Origin: Streptomyces pseudovenezuelae
Lineage (GTDB): Bacteria; Actinomycetota; Actinomycetes; Streptomycetales; Streptomycetaceae
Reading direction: 5' to 3'
NCBI RefSeq assembly: GCF_029892565.1
Contig: NZ_JARXVH010000007.1
Coordinates: 248,001 to 312,000, forward strand
DNA length: 64,000 nt
Shown here: piece by piece, positions 32,492 through 41,137 of the stretch
How the letters are laid out: every line of letters starts with the position of its first letter
How positions within the stretch are numbered: the first letter of the stretch is position 1
Position numbers and translations under genes: made by a program
Notes under the pieces: model-generated
Database searches by the model: none
What the model was told of the DNA's origin: nothing
The model's input: only the letters and a program-made list of their open reading frames with translations

Positions 32492-34339
32492 TCACTCCAC
32501 CGTCACCGACTTCGCCAGGTTCCGCGGCTGATCCACCTCGTTGCCCCGCGCCGTGGCCAGTTCACACGCGAAGACCTGCAACGGCACGGTGGCCACCAGC
32601 GGTTGCAGCAAGGTCGGTGTGGCAGGGATCCGGATCAGATGGTCGGCGTACGGCACCACCGCCTCGTCCCCCTCCTCCGCGATGACGATCGTCCGCGCGC
32701 CCCGGGCCCTGATCTCCTGGATGTTGGACACGATCTTGTCGTGGAGCACGGACCGCCCCCGAGGCGACGGCACGACCACCACGACCGGCAGATCCGGCTC
32801 GATCAGAGCGATCGGCCCGTGCTTCAGCTCTCCCGCCGCGAAACCCTCCGCGTGCATGTAGGCGAGTTCCTTCAGCTTCAACGCGCCCTCCAGCGCGACC
32901 GGGTAGCCGACATGCCGGCCCAGAAACAGCACCGTGTTCTTGTCGGCGAGGGACCGCGCCAACTCCCGTACGGGCTCCATGGTCTCCAGGACCCGCTCGA
33001 CCTCGCCGCCGATCTGCGCCAGGTCCCGGATGACGGCCCCGATCTCGTCGCCCCACTTGGTGCCCCGCACCTGACCGAGATACAGCGCCACCAGGTAACA
33101 CGCCACCAGCTGCGTCAGAAACGCCTTCGTCGACGCGACCGCGACCTCCGGACCCGCGTGCGTGTACAGCACCGCGTCCGACTCCCGCGGAATCGTCGAC
33201 CCGTTGGTGTTGCAGATGGCCAGCACCTTCGAACCCTGCTCACGGGCGTGCCGTAGCGCCATGAGCGTGTCCATGGTCTCCCCGGACTGCGAGATCGCGA
33301 TCACCAACGAACGCGCCCCCAGAATCGGATCCCGGTACCGGAACTCGCTCGCCAACTCCACCTCGCACGGAATCCGCGTCCAGTGCTCGATGGCGTACTT
33401 GGCGATCAGCCCGGCGTGGAAGGCCGTACCGCACGCGACGATGACGACCTTGTCGACCTCCCGCAGCTCATGCACGGGGATCCGGACCTCGTCCAGCCTC
33501 AGCAGCCCCTCCGCGTCGATGCGGCCCAACAACGTGTCGGCGACGGCCTTCGGCTGCTCGGCGATCTCCTTGAGCATGAAGTAGTCGTAGCCGCCCTTCT
33601 CGGCGGCGGAGGCGTCCCAGTCGACGTGGTAGAAGCGGACCTCGGCCGGACTGCCGTCGAACCCGGTGACCGTCACCCCGTCCCGCCGCAGCTCCACCAC
33701 CTGGTCCTGCCCCAACTCCACCGCCGACCGCGTGTGGGCGATGAACGCGGCGACGTCCGAGGCGAGAAAGGCCTCCCCCTCGCCGACACCCACCACCAAC
33801 GGCGAGTTCCGCCGCGCCCCCACCACCACGTCCGGCGCGTCGGCATGGACGGCGACCAGCGTGAACGCCCCCTCAAGCCGCCGGCACACCAACCGCATCG
33901 CCTCCGCGAGATCGGCGGTCACGGAGAACTCCTCCGCCAACAGGTGCGCGACCACCTCGGTGTCCGTCTCGGAGGTCAGGTCATGGCCGCGCTCCACCAA
34001 CTCGGCCCGCAGCAGCGCGAAGTTCTCGATGATCCCGTTGTGGACGACCGCGACCCGCCCCGCGTTGTCCACATGCGGATGCGCGTTCGCGTCCGTGGGC
34101 CCCCCGTGCGTGGCCCACCGGGTATGCCCGATCCCGGTCCCGCCCGCCGGCAGGGGCCGCTCCAGCAACTCCTTCTCCAGATTGACCAGCTTCCCGGCCT
34201 TCTTCGCCGACGCCAGCCCCCCGTCCGCGAGCACAGCGACCCCCGCCGAGTCGTACCCCCGGTACTCCAGCCGCTTCAGCCCGGCCATCACCACATCAAG
34301 CGCCGACTGCGACCCCACGTATCCCACGATTCCGCACAT
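32492..34339 (-). CDS. glmS: Glucosamine-6-phosphate synthase (isomerising, glutamine-hydrolysing)
   Basis: 615 residues from ATG at 34339, chosen because mature GlmS must start with the nucleophile Cys (MCGIVGYVG). The N-terminal glutaminase domain (LKRLEYRGYDSAG, GHTRWATHG, HNGIIENF) is followed by two SIS domains (IVACGTAFHAGLIAKY, SQSGETMDTL, CNTNGSTIPRESD) and the C-terminal NLAKSVTVE. It makes glucosamine-6-phosphate, the entry to UDP-GlcNAc; glmM, for the next step, is 3 kb away. The upstream 124 bases show no glmS-ribozyme-like element that I can recognise. Confidence 0.97.
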   Translation of the reverse strand: MCGIVGYVGSQSALDVVMAGLKRLEYRGYDSAGVAVLADGGLASAKKAGKLVNLEKELLERPLPAGGTGIGHTRWATHGGPTDANAHPHVDNAGRVAVVHNGIIENFALLRAELVERGHDLTSETDTEVVAHLLAEEFSVTADLAEAMRLVCRRLEGAFTLVAVHADAPDVVVGARRNSPLVVGVGEGEAFLASDVAAFIAHTRSAVELGQDQVVELRRDGVTVTGFDGSPAEVRFYHVDWDASAAEKGGYDYFMLKEIAEQPKAVADTLLGRIDAEGLLRLDEVRIPVHELREVDKVVIVACGTAFHAGLIAKYAIEHWTRIPCEVELASEFRYRDPILGARSLVIAISQSGETMDTLMALRHAREQGSKVLAICNTNGSTIPRESDAVLYTHAGPEVAVASTKAFLTQLVACYLVALYLGQVRGTKWGDEIGAVIRDLAQIGGEVERVLETMEPVRELARSLADKNTVLFLGRHVGYPVALEGALKLKELAYMHAEGFAAGELKHGPIALIEPDLPVVVVVPSPRGRSVLHDKIVSNIQEIRARGARTIVIAEEGDEAVVPYADHLIRIPATPTLLQPLVATVPLQVFACELATARGNEVDQPRNLAKSVTVE

Positions 34340-34463
34340 GAGCGGCAGCCTAGGCGTCGAAAGCCGCCAGAACACGGCACATCCTGCCCGGTTTCGGAAA
34401 TAGCAGAGGGCCCGATAAGAAGGGGGTCCACGCAAGCGATACGGACGAGGCGAAGGACTCCAC

Positions 34464-34946
34464 ATGCCGAACGCTCTCCACGCAGCCGATCAGGTGATCG
34501 CCCTCGTGCGCGCCAACGAGGACCTCTTCCGGCACGGCGACGGCTGCCCTCCAGAGCTGATCGCCAGGGCGGAGACCGAGATGGCGCTCTCCTTCCCGCC
34601 CTCCTACCGCCGCCTGATCGAGGAGTTCGGCACATGGGAGACCCCGCCCACCGAATTCCTCGGCGTGTACCAGACACCGGCGGCGGGCGAGAAACCGCTC
34701 GGCACCCCCGCGTACACCCACGAGGACCGCATCGCCCTCGGCCTCCCGCACCACTTCATGGTCCTCATGCACGACGACATATGGGAGGTCGTGGTCCTCG
34801 ACACCTCCCGGCCCGACGCGGACCGCGAGTACCCCGTCTACGCATGGAACACGGGGGTCCTCGTCGGCGGCCTCATGGAGAGGATCGCGGACAGCTGCGG
34901 AGAGTTCGCGCTGGCCGAGTGCCGCCAGAAACTGAGCTGGAGCTGA
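34464..34946 (+). CDS. SMI1/KNR4 (SUKH-1) family protein
   Basis: 160 residues from ATG at 34464 (GAAGGA upstream). The SUKH pattern is plain: CPPELIARAETEMALSFPPS, YRRLIEEFGTWETPPTEFLG, and VVLDTSRPDADREYPVYAWN. SUKH proteins often are immunity proteins against polymorphic toxins, but lone copies in Streptomyces are common and unassigned. No toxin gene is adjacent. It is divergent from glmS and in the same direction as coaA, 78 bases upstream of it. Confidence 0.88.
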   Translation: MPNALHAADQVIALVRANEDLFRHGDGCPPELIARAETEMALSFPPSYRRLIEEFGTWETPPTEFLGVYQTPAAGEKPLGTPAYTHEDRIALGLPHHFMVLMHDDIWEVVVLDTSRPDADREYPVYAWNTGVLVGGLMERIADSCGEFALAECRQKLSWS

Positions 34947-35024
34947 TCCCCCCGCTCCCCCTCTCCCTCCCCCACGTGACGGACCCCACCCGCCACCCCG
35001 TTCAAACTCCGTTAACAATGGACT

Positions 35025-36014
35025 GTGATCTCTCCGGTCTCCCCGATGCCCCGGAGCGCCCACCGGCACAGGCCGGAGGCGACTCCCTACGTCGACCTCA
35101 CCCGAGCCGAGTGGAGCGCGCTGCGCGACAAGACGCCGCTGCCGCTCACCGCCGAGGAGGTCGAGAAGCTGCGCGGTCTCGGCGATGTCATCGACCTCGA
35201 CGAGGTGCGTGACATCTACCTCCCGCTGTCCAGACTCCTCAACCTCTACGTCGGCGCCACTGACGGCCTCAGAAACGCCCTGAACACCTTCCTGGGCGAA
35301 CAGGGCTCCCAGTCCGGCACCCCGTTCGTCATAGGCGTCGCCGGCTCGGTCGCCGTCGGAAAATCCACGGTCGCCCGCCTCCTCCAGGCCCTGCTCTCCC
35401 GCTGGCCCGAACACCCCCGCGTGGAGCTGGTGACCACCGACGGCTTCCTCCTCCCCACCCGGGAACTGGAGGCCCGCGGCCTGATGTCACGCAAGGGCTT
35501 CCCCGAGTCGTACGACCGCCGCGCGCTGACCCGTTTCGTCGCCGACATCAAGGCCGGCAAGGACGAGGTCACGGCACCCGTCTACTCCCACCTCATCTAC
35601 GACATCGTCCCGGACCGGCGCCTCACGGTCCGCCGCCCGGACATCCTGATCGTCGAGGGCCTGAACGTCCTGCAGCCCGCCCTCCCCGGCAAGGACGGCC
35701 GCACCCGCGTCGGCCTCGCCGACTACTTCGACTTCAGCGTCTACGTCGACGCGAGCGGCGACGACATCGAGCGCTGGTACCTCAACCGGTTCAAGAAGCT
35801 CCGCCAGACCGCCTTCCAGAACCCGGACTCCTACTTCCGCAAGTACACCCAGGTCTCGGAGGACGAGGCCCTCGACTACGCCCGCACCCTCTGGCGCACC
35901 ATCAACAAACCCAACCTCGTCGAGAACATCGCCCCCACCCGAGGCCGAGCCACCCTCATCATCCGCAAGAGCACGGACCACAAGGTCCAGCGGTTGAGCC
36001 TGCGCAAACTGTGA
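35025..36014 (+). CDS. coaA: Type I pantothenate kinase
   Basis: 329 residues from GTG at 35025. It phosphorylates pantothenate in the first step of coenzyme A synthesis. The P-loop is GVAGSVAVGKSTVARLLQ; TTDGFLLPT, YDIVPDRRLTVRRPDILIVE and the KPNLVENIAPTRGRATLIIR end are typical of CoaA. TAACAA at 35013-35018 would place a transcription start close to the GTG, so the mRNA may be leaderless. The product supplies CoA, the donor used by AcpS, also encoded here. Confidence 0.96.
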   Translation: MISPVSPMPRSAHRHRPEATPYVDLTRAEWSALRDKTPLPLTAEEVEKLRGLGDVIDLDEVRDIYLPLSRLLNLYVGATDGLRNALNTFLGEQGSQSGTPFVIGVAGSVAVGKSTVARLLQALLSRWPEHPRVELVTTDGFLLPTRELEARGLMSRKGFPESYDRRALTRFVADIKAGKDEVTAPVYSHLIYDIVPDRRLTVRRPDILIVEGLNVLQPALPGKDGRTRVGLADYFDFSVYVDASGDDIERWYLNRFKKLRQTAFQNPDSYFRKYTQVSEDEALDYARTLWRTINKPNLVENIAPTRGRATLIIRKSTDHKVQRLSLRKL

Positions 36015-36030
36015 CCGCTAGCCTGCCCCC

Positions 36031-36960
36031 ATGCTCCACCTCCGCCTGATCACCCCGGCCGACCGCACCGACGACGTGGTCCGCCTGATCGACAAGACGA
36101 TCGGCACCGCCCACCTGGTCGTGCTGCCCGGCGCCGCCCGCAACCCCGCCGGGGACGTGGTGCTGTGCGACGTGGCCCGTGAGGCCGGCGACGAACTCAT
36201 CGCCGGGCTACGGGAGTTGGACCTGGACCGTACCGGCTCCATCGCCGTCGACAACATCGACCTGTCGCTGTCCGAGCGCGCCGACAAGGCGGAGGCGGAC
36301 GCACCCGGCGAGGGCGCCGACGCGGTCCTGTGGGAGCACCTCGCCGACGCGTCGCACGAGGAGTCGACGCTCTCGGTCACCTACGTCGCCTTCATCACGC
36401 TCGCCACGATGATCGCGGCCTGCGGTGTGGTGCTCGACAACGCGATCCTGATCGTCGGCGCGATGGCGGTCGGCCCGGAGTTCGGCCCACTGGCCGGCAT
36501 CTGCACGGCGATCGTGCGCCGCGCGCCCCGCCTCGCCCTGCGCTCCCTGATCGCCCTGCTCGTCGGCTTCGCCTTCGCCATGCTGGTCACGGTCGGCTTC
36601 AGCTACTTCATGGATGCCGTGGACCTGTTCACCAAGGTCAGGCTGGAGGCCCAGCGCCCCAACACCAACTTCATCTACCAGCCCGACGCGTTCTCCTTCG
36701 TCGTGGCGGTCCTGGCCGGCATCGCCGGCACGCTCTCCCTCACCTCGGCGAAGTCGGGCCTCCTGGTAGGCGTGGCCATCTCGGTCACCACGGTCCCGGC
36801 CGCCGCGAACGCGGCCGTGGCCTTCACCTACAACGAGTACCGGCAGGCGTGGGGCTCAACGGAGCAACTACTCCTGAACCTCTTGGGCATCGTCCTGGCA
36901 GGCACCCTGACCTTGCTGGCCCAAAAGTGGCTCTGGTCAACCCAACGCCGCCGAGCATGA
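36031..36960 (+). CDS. DUF389 family membrane protein
   Basis: 309 residues from ATG at 36031. A soluble alpha/beta N-terminal part of about 100 residues precedes six or so membrane helices with the DUF389 hallmarks LATMIAACGVVLDNAILIVG, AMAVGPEFGPLAGI and a late SAKSGLLVGVAISVTTVP. Function is unknown (the family is sometimes called TIGR00341-like). TAGCCT at 36019-36024 lies 7 bases before the ATG and there is no ribosome site, so the gene could be read leaderless or by run-on from coaA, 16 bases upstream. Confidence 0.9.
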   Translation: MLHLRLITPADRTDDVVRLIDKTIGTAHLVVLPGAARNPAGDVVLCDVAREAGDELIAGLRELDLDRTGSIAVDNIDLSLSERADKAEADAPGEGADAVLWEHLADASHEESTLSVTYVAFITLATMIAACGVVLDNAILIVGAMAVGPEFGPLAGICTAIVRRAPRLALRSLIALLVGFAFAMLVTVGFSYFMDAVDLFTKVRLEAQRPNTNFIYQPDAFSFVVAVLAGIAGTLSLTSAKSGLLVGVAISVTTVPAAANAAVAFTYNEYRQAWGSTEQLLLNLLGIVLAGTLTLLAQKWLWSTQRRRA

Positions 36961-36966
36961 CGCAGT

Positions 36967-37040
36967 CAGGGGCGCGGGGCTGTTTCGATATGCGGCTCCG
37001 CCGCGTGGGCGCGACCAGCCACGACGAATCCGCAGCCCGC
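36967..37040. repeat. Dispersed Streptomyces intergenic repeat (GGGGCGCGGGG type)
   Basis: Starts with CAGGGGCGCGGGGCTGTTTC, includes the small hairpin GCGGC-TCC-GCCGC and continues GGGCGCGACCAGCCACGACG. From general knowledge this family is scattered in hundreds of Streptomyces intergenic regions. It occupies most of the 117 bases between the convergent DUF389 and glmM genes and may help end transcription. A relative is at 42945-43000. Confidence 0.7.
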
Positions 37041-37077
37041 ACCACACAGATCCCCCACCCCGAACCCGAAACAAGAA

Positions 37078-38436
37078 CTAACCCAGCGCCGACTTCACCG
37101 CATCAGCAAGCCGCCCAGCCACAGACCGGGCCTGATCAATATCCGCAGCCTCGACCATCACCCGAACCAACGGCTCGGTCCCGGACGGCCGAAGCAACAC
37201 CCGCCCCGTAGCCCCGAGTTCCCGCTCAGCCTCAGCAACGGCCGTGGCAAGCTCCGCCGAACTACCGACCCGGCCCCGATCGACATCCGGCACATTGATC
37301 AGCACCTGAGGCAACCGCTCCATCACAGAAGCCAGTTCCCGCAACGACCGCCCGGTGGAAGCGACCCGCGTCGCGAGCATGAGCCCGGTCAACGTCCCGT
37401 CCCCGGTCGTCGCGTGATCAAGAATGATCACGTGCCCGGACTGCTCGCCGCCCAGGGCGTACCCGTGCGCCTTCATCTCCTCCAGCACGTAACGGTCGCC
37501 GACGGCAGTCTGGATGATCGTCAGCCCTTCCCGCTCCATGGCCAGCTTGAAGCCCAGGTTGGACATGACGGTCGCGACAACGGTGTCGGACCGCAGCGCG
37601 GACCGCTCCCGCATCGCCAGCGCGAGCACGGCCATGATCTGGTCGCCGTCGACCTCGTCACCGGTGTGGTCCACGGCCAGGCACCGGTCCGCGTCACCGT
37701 CGTGCGCGATACCGAAGTCCGCACCGTGCTCGACTACCGCCGCCTTGAGCAGCCCCAGGTGGGTCGACCCGCAGCCGTCGTTGATGTTGAGCCCGTCCGG
37801 CTCCGTGCCGATCGTGATGACCTCGGCACCCGCCCGCGAGAACGCCTCGGGCGAGACCCGCGACGCAGCGCCGTGCGCCTCGTCGAGGACGATCTTCAGC
37901 CCGTCGAGCCGGTTCGGGAGCACGCCGATCAGGTGGGCTACGTACTGGTCGAAGCCCTCGTTGTAGCGCCGGACCCGGCCGACACCCGAGCCGGTGGGGC
38001 GGTCCCAGGGCGCGCCGGTGCGGTGCTCCTCGTAGATCTTCTCGATCCGCTCCTCCAGCTCGTCGTCGAGCTTGTGCCCGCCGCGCGCGAGGAACTTCAG
38101 CCCGTTGTCGGGCATGGCGTTGTGGCTCGCGGAGAGCATCACGCCGAGGTCGGCGCCCAGCACGCCGGTGAGATACGCCACCGCGGGGGTGGGCAGCACA
38201 CCGACGAGCAGTACGTCCACGCCCGAGCTGGCCAGGCCCGCGACCACGGCCGCCTCCAGGAACTCCCCGGACGCCCGCGGATCCCGGCCGACCACGGCTG
38301 TCGGCCGGTGCCCCTCGAAGGAGCCCGCCTCGGCCAGTACGTGCGCCGCGGCCACGGAGAGGCCGAGGGCCAGCTCCGCTGTCAGATCCGCGTTGGCGAC
38401 GCCGCGCACGCCGTCCGTGCCGAAGAGTCGTCCCAC
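37078..38436 (-). CDS. glmM: Phosphoglucosamine mutase
   Basis: 452 residues from GTG at 38436, with AGGAGGAC upstream and the conserved GRLFGTDGVRGVAN beginning. The phosphoserine loop is MLSASHNAMPDNG, the metal loop DGDADRCLAVD and the sugar loop GGEQSGHVI; the phosphate loop RPSGTEPLVRVMVE closes the protein. It converts glucosamine-6-phosphate, the GlmS product, to the 1-phosphate for UDP-GlcNAc and peptidoglycan. It is the next gene after rpsI on the same strand, 215 bases downstream, with a terminator in between. Confidence 0.97.
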   Translation of the reverse strand: MGRLFGTDGVRGVANADLTAELALGLSVAAAHVLAEAGSFEGHRPTAVVGRDPRASGEFLEAAVVAGLASSGVDVLLVGVLPTPAVAYLTGVLGADLGVMLSASHNAMPDNGLKFLARGGHKLDDELEERIEKIYEEHRTGAPWDRPTGSGVGRVRRYNEGFDQYVAHLIGVLPNRLDGLKIVLDEAHGAASRVSPEAFSRAGAEVITIGTEPDGLNINDGCGSTHLGLLKAAVVEHGADFGIAHDGDADRCLAVDHTGDEVDGDQIMAVLALAMRERSALRSDTVVATVMSNLGFKLAMEREGLTIIQTAVGDRYVLEEMKAHGYALGGEQSGHVIILDHATTGDGTLTGLMLATRVASTGRSLRELASVMERLPQVLINVPDVDRGRVGSSAELATAVAEAERELGATGRVLLRPSGTEPLVRVMVEAADIDQARSVAGRLADAVKSALG

Positions 38437-38587
38437 TTGTCCTCCTGAGGAAGCGTCAGTTACGGAAGCCGGTGCTGATGCAGCCCGCACACAGCGGCTT
38501 TCGCGTCCCAGGCATTCCATGCCTGGACATCCGATCACACAAGCCTTTGAGCACCTTGTGCCGTTATACGCCCACCGCTCCAATAAA

Positions 38588-38629
38588 CGAACGCCCCGAC
38601 GGCACTGTGGCGTGCCGCCGGGGCGTTCG
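38588..38629 (-). terminator. Terminator of the rplM-rpsI operon
   Basis: 18-base arms (CGAACGCCCCG-A-CGGCAC and partner) with a 6-base loop. The single mismatch becomes a G-U pair in minus-strand RNA, so the hairpin is complete in that direction only, matching its place 22 bases after the rpsI stop. Confidence 0.85.
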
Positions 38630-38651
38630 GAGTACGAGCAGGCAGCTGCGA

Positions 38652-39179
38652 TTAACGCTTGCTGTACTGCGGGGCCTTACGGGCCTTCTTGAGACCGGCC
38701 TTCTTGCGCTCGACCGCACGGTCGTCGCGACGGAGGAAGCCGGCCTTCTTGAGGGCGCCGCGGTTGTTGTCCACGTCGGCCTCGTTCAGGGCGCGGGCCA
38801 CGCCGAGGCGCAGGGCACCGGCCTGACCGGAGACGCCGCCACCCGCGATGCGCGCGATGACGTCGTAGCGGCCCTCGAGCTCAAGCACCTTGAAGGGCTC
38901 GTTGACTTCCTGCTGGTGCACCTTGTTGGGGAAGTAGTCCTCAAGGGTGCGACCGTTGATCTTCCACTTGCCGGTGCCCGGGACGATCCGGACGCGGGCG
39001 ATGGCGTTCTTGCGACGGCCCAGGCCGGCGGCCGGCTGCGGGTCGCCGAAGCGGGACGCGGTCGACTCCGACGTGTACTCGCCCTCGACGGGCGCGTCGG
39101 ACTCGGTGGTGTAACTCTCGACGTCGACGAGCTCGGTCTCGGTCTCTTCGACCGGCTGCTCAACGGTGGTCTCGGCCAC
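38652..39179 (-). CDS. rpsI: 30S ribosomal protein S9
   Basis: 175 residues, longer than the usual 130: an acidic N-terminal extension of about 45 residues (AETTVEQPVEETETELVDVE) precedes the S9 fold. The body has GRRKNAIARVRIVPG and the C-terminal LKKARKAPQYSKR tail that reaches the P-site tRNA. Second gene of the rplM-rpsI operon, 46 bases after rplM. Confidence 0.97.
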   Translation of the reverse strand: MAETTVEQPVEETETELVDVESYTTESDAPVEGEYTSESTASRFGDPQPAAGLGRRKNAIARVRIVPGTGKWKINGRTLEDYFPNKVHQQEVNEPFKVLELEGRYDVIARIAGGGVSGQAGALRLGVARALNEADVDNNRGALKKAGFLRRDDRAVERKKAGLKKARKAPQYSKR

Positions 39180-39225
39180 GGTTCTCCTCAGATTCTTTTC
39201 TGTCTTAGGGGGTGTGTGGCCGGAA

Positions 39226-39669
39226 CTACTGCGCGACCTGGGTGATCTCGAACGGCACCGGCTGCTGTGCAGCGTGCGGGTGCTGGTCGCCCGAGTAGAC
39301 CTTCAGCTTGCCGAGCATCTGACGGCCCAGGGTGTTCTTGGGAATCATGCCCTTGATGGCCTTCTCGACGGCCTTCTCGGGGTTCTTCGCCAGCAGCTCG
39401 TCGTAGCGGACGGAGCGCAGACCACCCGGGTAGCCGGAGTGGCGGTACGCCAGCTTCTGGGTCTTCTTGTTGCCGGACAGGTGAACCTTGTCGGCGTTGA
39501 TGATGATGACGAAGTCACCCATGTCCATGTGCGGGGCATAGGTCGGCTTGTGCTTGCCACGGAGGAGGTTCGCGGCAGTGGTAGCCAGACGGCCGAGGAC
39601 GATGTCCTGGGCGTCGATGACGTGCCACTGGCGAGTCACATCGCCGGGCTTGGGGCTGTACGTACGCAC
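39226..39669 (-). CDS. rplM: 50S ribosomal protein L13
   Basis: 147 residues, the normal length, from GTG at 39669. It starts VRTYSPKPGDVTRQWHVID, with LGRLATTAANLLRGKHKPTY and MIPKNTLGRQMLGKLKVY. L13 is an early assembly protein of the 50S subunit. A 183-base leader separates the start from a HrdB-type promoter at 39853-39882; a hairpin ends beside the ribosome site. Confidence 0.97.
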   Translation of the reverse strand: MRTYSPKPGDVTRQWHVIDAQDIVLGRLATTAANLLRGKHKPTYAPHMDMGDFVIIINADKVHLSGNKKTQKLAYRHSGYPGGLRSVRYDELLAKNPEKAVEKAIKGMIPKNTLGRQMLGKLKVYSGDQHPHAAQQPVPFEITQVAQ

Positions 39670-39683
39670 TTCGCAGCCTTCTT

Positions 39684-39721
39684 CTTCAGTGGATGGGTGC
39701 TGACACATGGCATCACTGAAG
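39684..39721 (-). promoter_or_regulatory. Hairpin in the rplM leader next to the ribosome binding site
   Basis: CTTCAGTG and CACTGAAG form a perfect 8-bp stem around a 22-base loop. In the minus-strand RNA the 3' arm runs directly into the purine stretch (GAAGAAGAAGG) that acts as ribosome site of rplM. Confidence 0.5.
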
Positions 39722-39852
39722 CGATCGTGCAGCTGGGGACGACAATGGCCGGGGACGATGCCCGTATGCCGCCCACTGGAAACTGCTCCAGGGAACCTAC
39801 GTATGGGCCTCTCGCGTGAGAACGACCAAGCCGATACGCATAACAACTGGCA

Positions 39853-39882
39853 AGGTTACCCGCGCTGCCCCGGACGGGTCAA
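39853..39882 (-). promoter_or_regulatory. Promoter of rplM-rpsI
   Basis: On the minus strand TTGACC (39877-39882), 18-base spacer, TAACCT (39853-39858). The -35 box overlaps the stop codon of the upstream glycosyltransferase gene. Confidence 0.7.
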
Positions 39883-41057
39883 AACGTGACGGCGGGGGCC
39901 GGTCCGGCCGACCTCGCGGGCGCCTCCGCCCACCGCGTCCAGCCGTGCACGGCGACGGTGAGCGCCAGCGCGCACAACGTGAACGCGTCCTTGAACGCCC
40001 GCCGCTGGACCGTCTCCATGTACGGCCAGGTCAGACCGGGCAACTGCGGCACCAGCGCCAGCCAGAACCACGGACTCCGGGCGACCGATCCGGGCCGCGG
40101 GAGCCCCGCCAGCAGCACCGGAAGCACGACCAGCAGGTAGTGGTCGTAGGACGGCCTGGAGACCAGGAACGCCGAGAGCATCAACGTGGCGGAGGTCTCG
40201 GCGAGGCGCATCGGCCCGGGTTCACTGCGCCGCCAGCGCCGGTACGCGCACAGCACCCCGGCACCGGCAGCGAGCAGCGCCGTCGCCCCGGCCACCGCCG
40301 TCGGCATCCCCAGCCTCGGCAGCACCGCCGCCGGCGAGGCCTCGTAGAGCCGCACGAAACCGTCGTCGCCGCGCAGCAGGAACGGCAGGGTGCGGGTGAG
40401 GAAGCCCGCCGGGTCCGGCAGCAGCAGCGCGGCGGCAACCGACGCGAGCGCCGGGAGCGTCACCAGGACCGCCAGGGCGCGCCAGCGGCGGGCGAAGACG
40501 AAGAGCAGCGCCAGCGGGGCCAGCAACGGCTTCAGGGCGATCGCGGCGCCCACCACCACGGCCGCCGCCACCCATCGGCCCCGGCTCGCGAGCAGCAGGG
40601 CCAGCGGCAGCGCGAGGGCGGCCGTCGCCGTCCAGTTCGCCAGCAGGACCAGGTGCCCGAAGGGCGCGAAGCCGGCGGCCAGAGCGGCCGGGCCGAGGGC
40701 GGCGAAACGACTCCGGAGCGGGACGCCGTACAGCCGCAGCGCGCAGATCCAGCCAAGCCCCAGGCACCCGGTCACCACGAGCGGCACCAGCACACGCAGT
40801 ACAAGAGGGGACAACAGGGTCTGCGGGGCGGCCGCCAGGACCGCGCTCGGCAGATAGAGGAAGTGTGGATCGTCATACGGGGACCCTCCGGCCAACCAGG
40901 TCCGCGCGGCCCGTACGACGATCGCGTTGTCCATGCCTCCGTCCGAGGTCAGCCGCACTGTGCGGGCCGCGGTGGCACCCAGCACGGCGGCGAGAACCAC
41001 CCACAACTGCCAGGGGGCACGTCGCACCAACCACCCAGAGATGTCCCCTTTATCCAT
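39879..41057 (-). CDS. GT87-type membrane glycosyltransferase (polyprenyl-phosphate-sugar dependent)
   Basis: 392 residues from ATG at 41057 (a GTG two codons earlier is possible). The protein is almost wholly hydrophobic with ten or so helices. An early luminal loop TSDGGMDNAIVVRAARTWLA, followed by GGSPYDDPHFLYLPSAVLA, resembles the GT-C loop of DUF2029/GT87 mannosyltransferases, with the acidic residues near the N-terminus. Later markers are ALKPLLAPLALLFVFARRWR and SAFLVSRPSYDHYLLVVLPV. It probably adds a sugar to a wall or membrane acceptor from a lipid-linked donor; acceptor unknown. It precedes rplM on the same strand. Confidence 0.85.
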   Translation of the reverse strand: MDKGDISGWLVRRAPWQLWVVLAAVLGATAARTVRLTSDGGMDNAIVVRAARTWLAGGSPYDDPHFLYLPSAVLAAAPQTLLSPLVLRVLVPLVVTGCLGLGWICALRLYGVPLRSRFAALGPAALAAGFAPFGHLVLLANWTATAALALPLALLLASRGRWVAAAVVVGAAIALKPLLAPLALLFVFARRWRALAVLVTLPALASVAAALLLPDPAGFLTRTLPFLLRGDDGFVRLYEASPAAVLPRLGMPTAVAGATALLAAGAGVLCAYRRWRRSEPGPMRLAETSATLMLSAFLVSRPSYDHYLLVVLPVLLAGLPRPGSVARSPWFWLALVPQLPGLTWPYMETVQRRAFKDAFTLCALALTVAVHGWTRWAEAPARSAGPAPAVTF

Positions 41058-41124
41058 ATTCACCGGCCCAACGCTAGGTGCTACGGAGCCTGTTGAGGCG
41101 CACCAGCACGCGCCGTGCCCCGTC

Positions 41125-41130
41125 TAAGAT
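41125..41130 (+). promoter_or_regulatory. -10 box of a probable leaderless promoter
   Basis: TAAGAT ends 7 bases before the ATG at 41138, so transcription would begin at or next to the start codon. There is no ribosome binding site before that ATG. A -35 box at normal spacing is not evident. Confidence 0.5.
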
Positions 41131-41137
41131 GCGGCCC

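Noticed and set aside
34340..34463. Possible glmS ribozyme upstream of glmS
   Set aside because: No recognisable ribozyme core; that element belongs mostly to Firmicutes.
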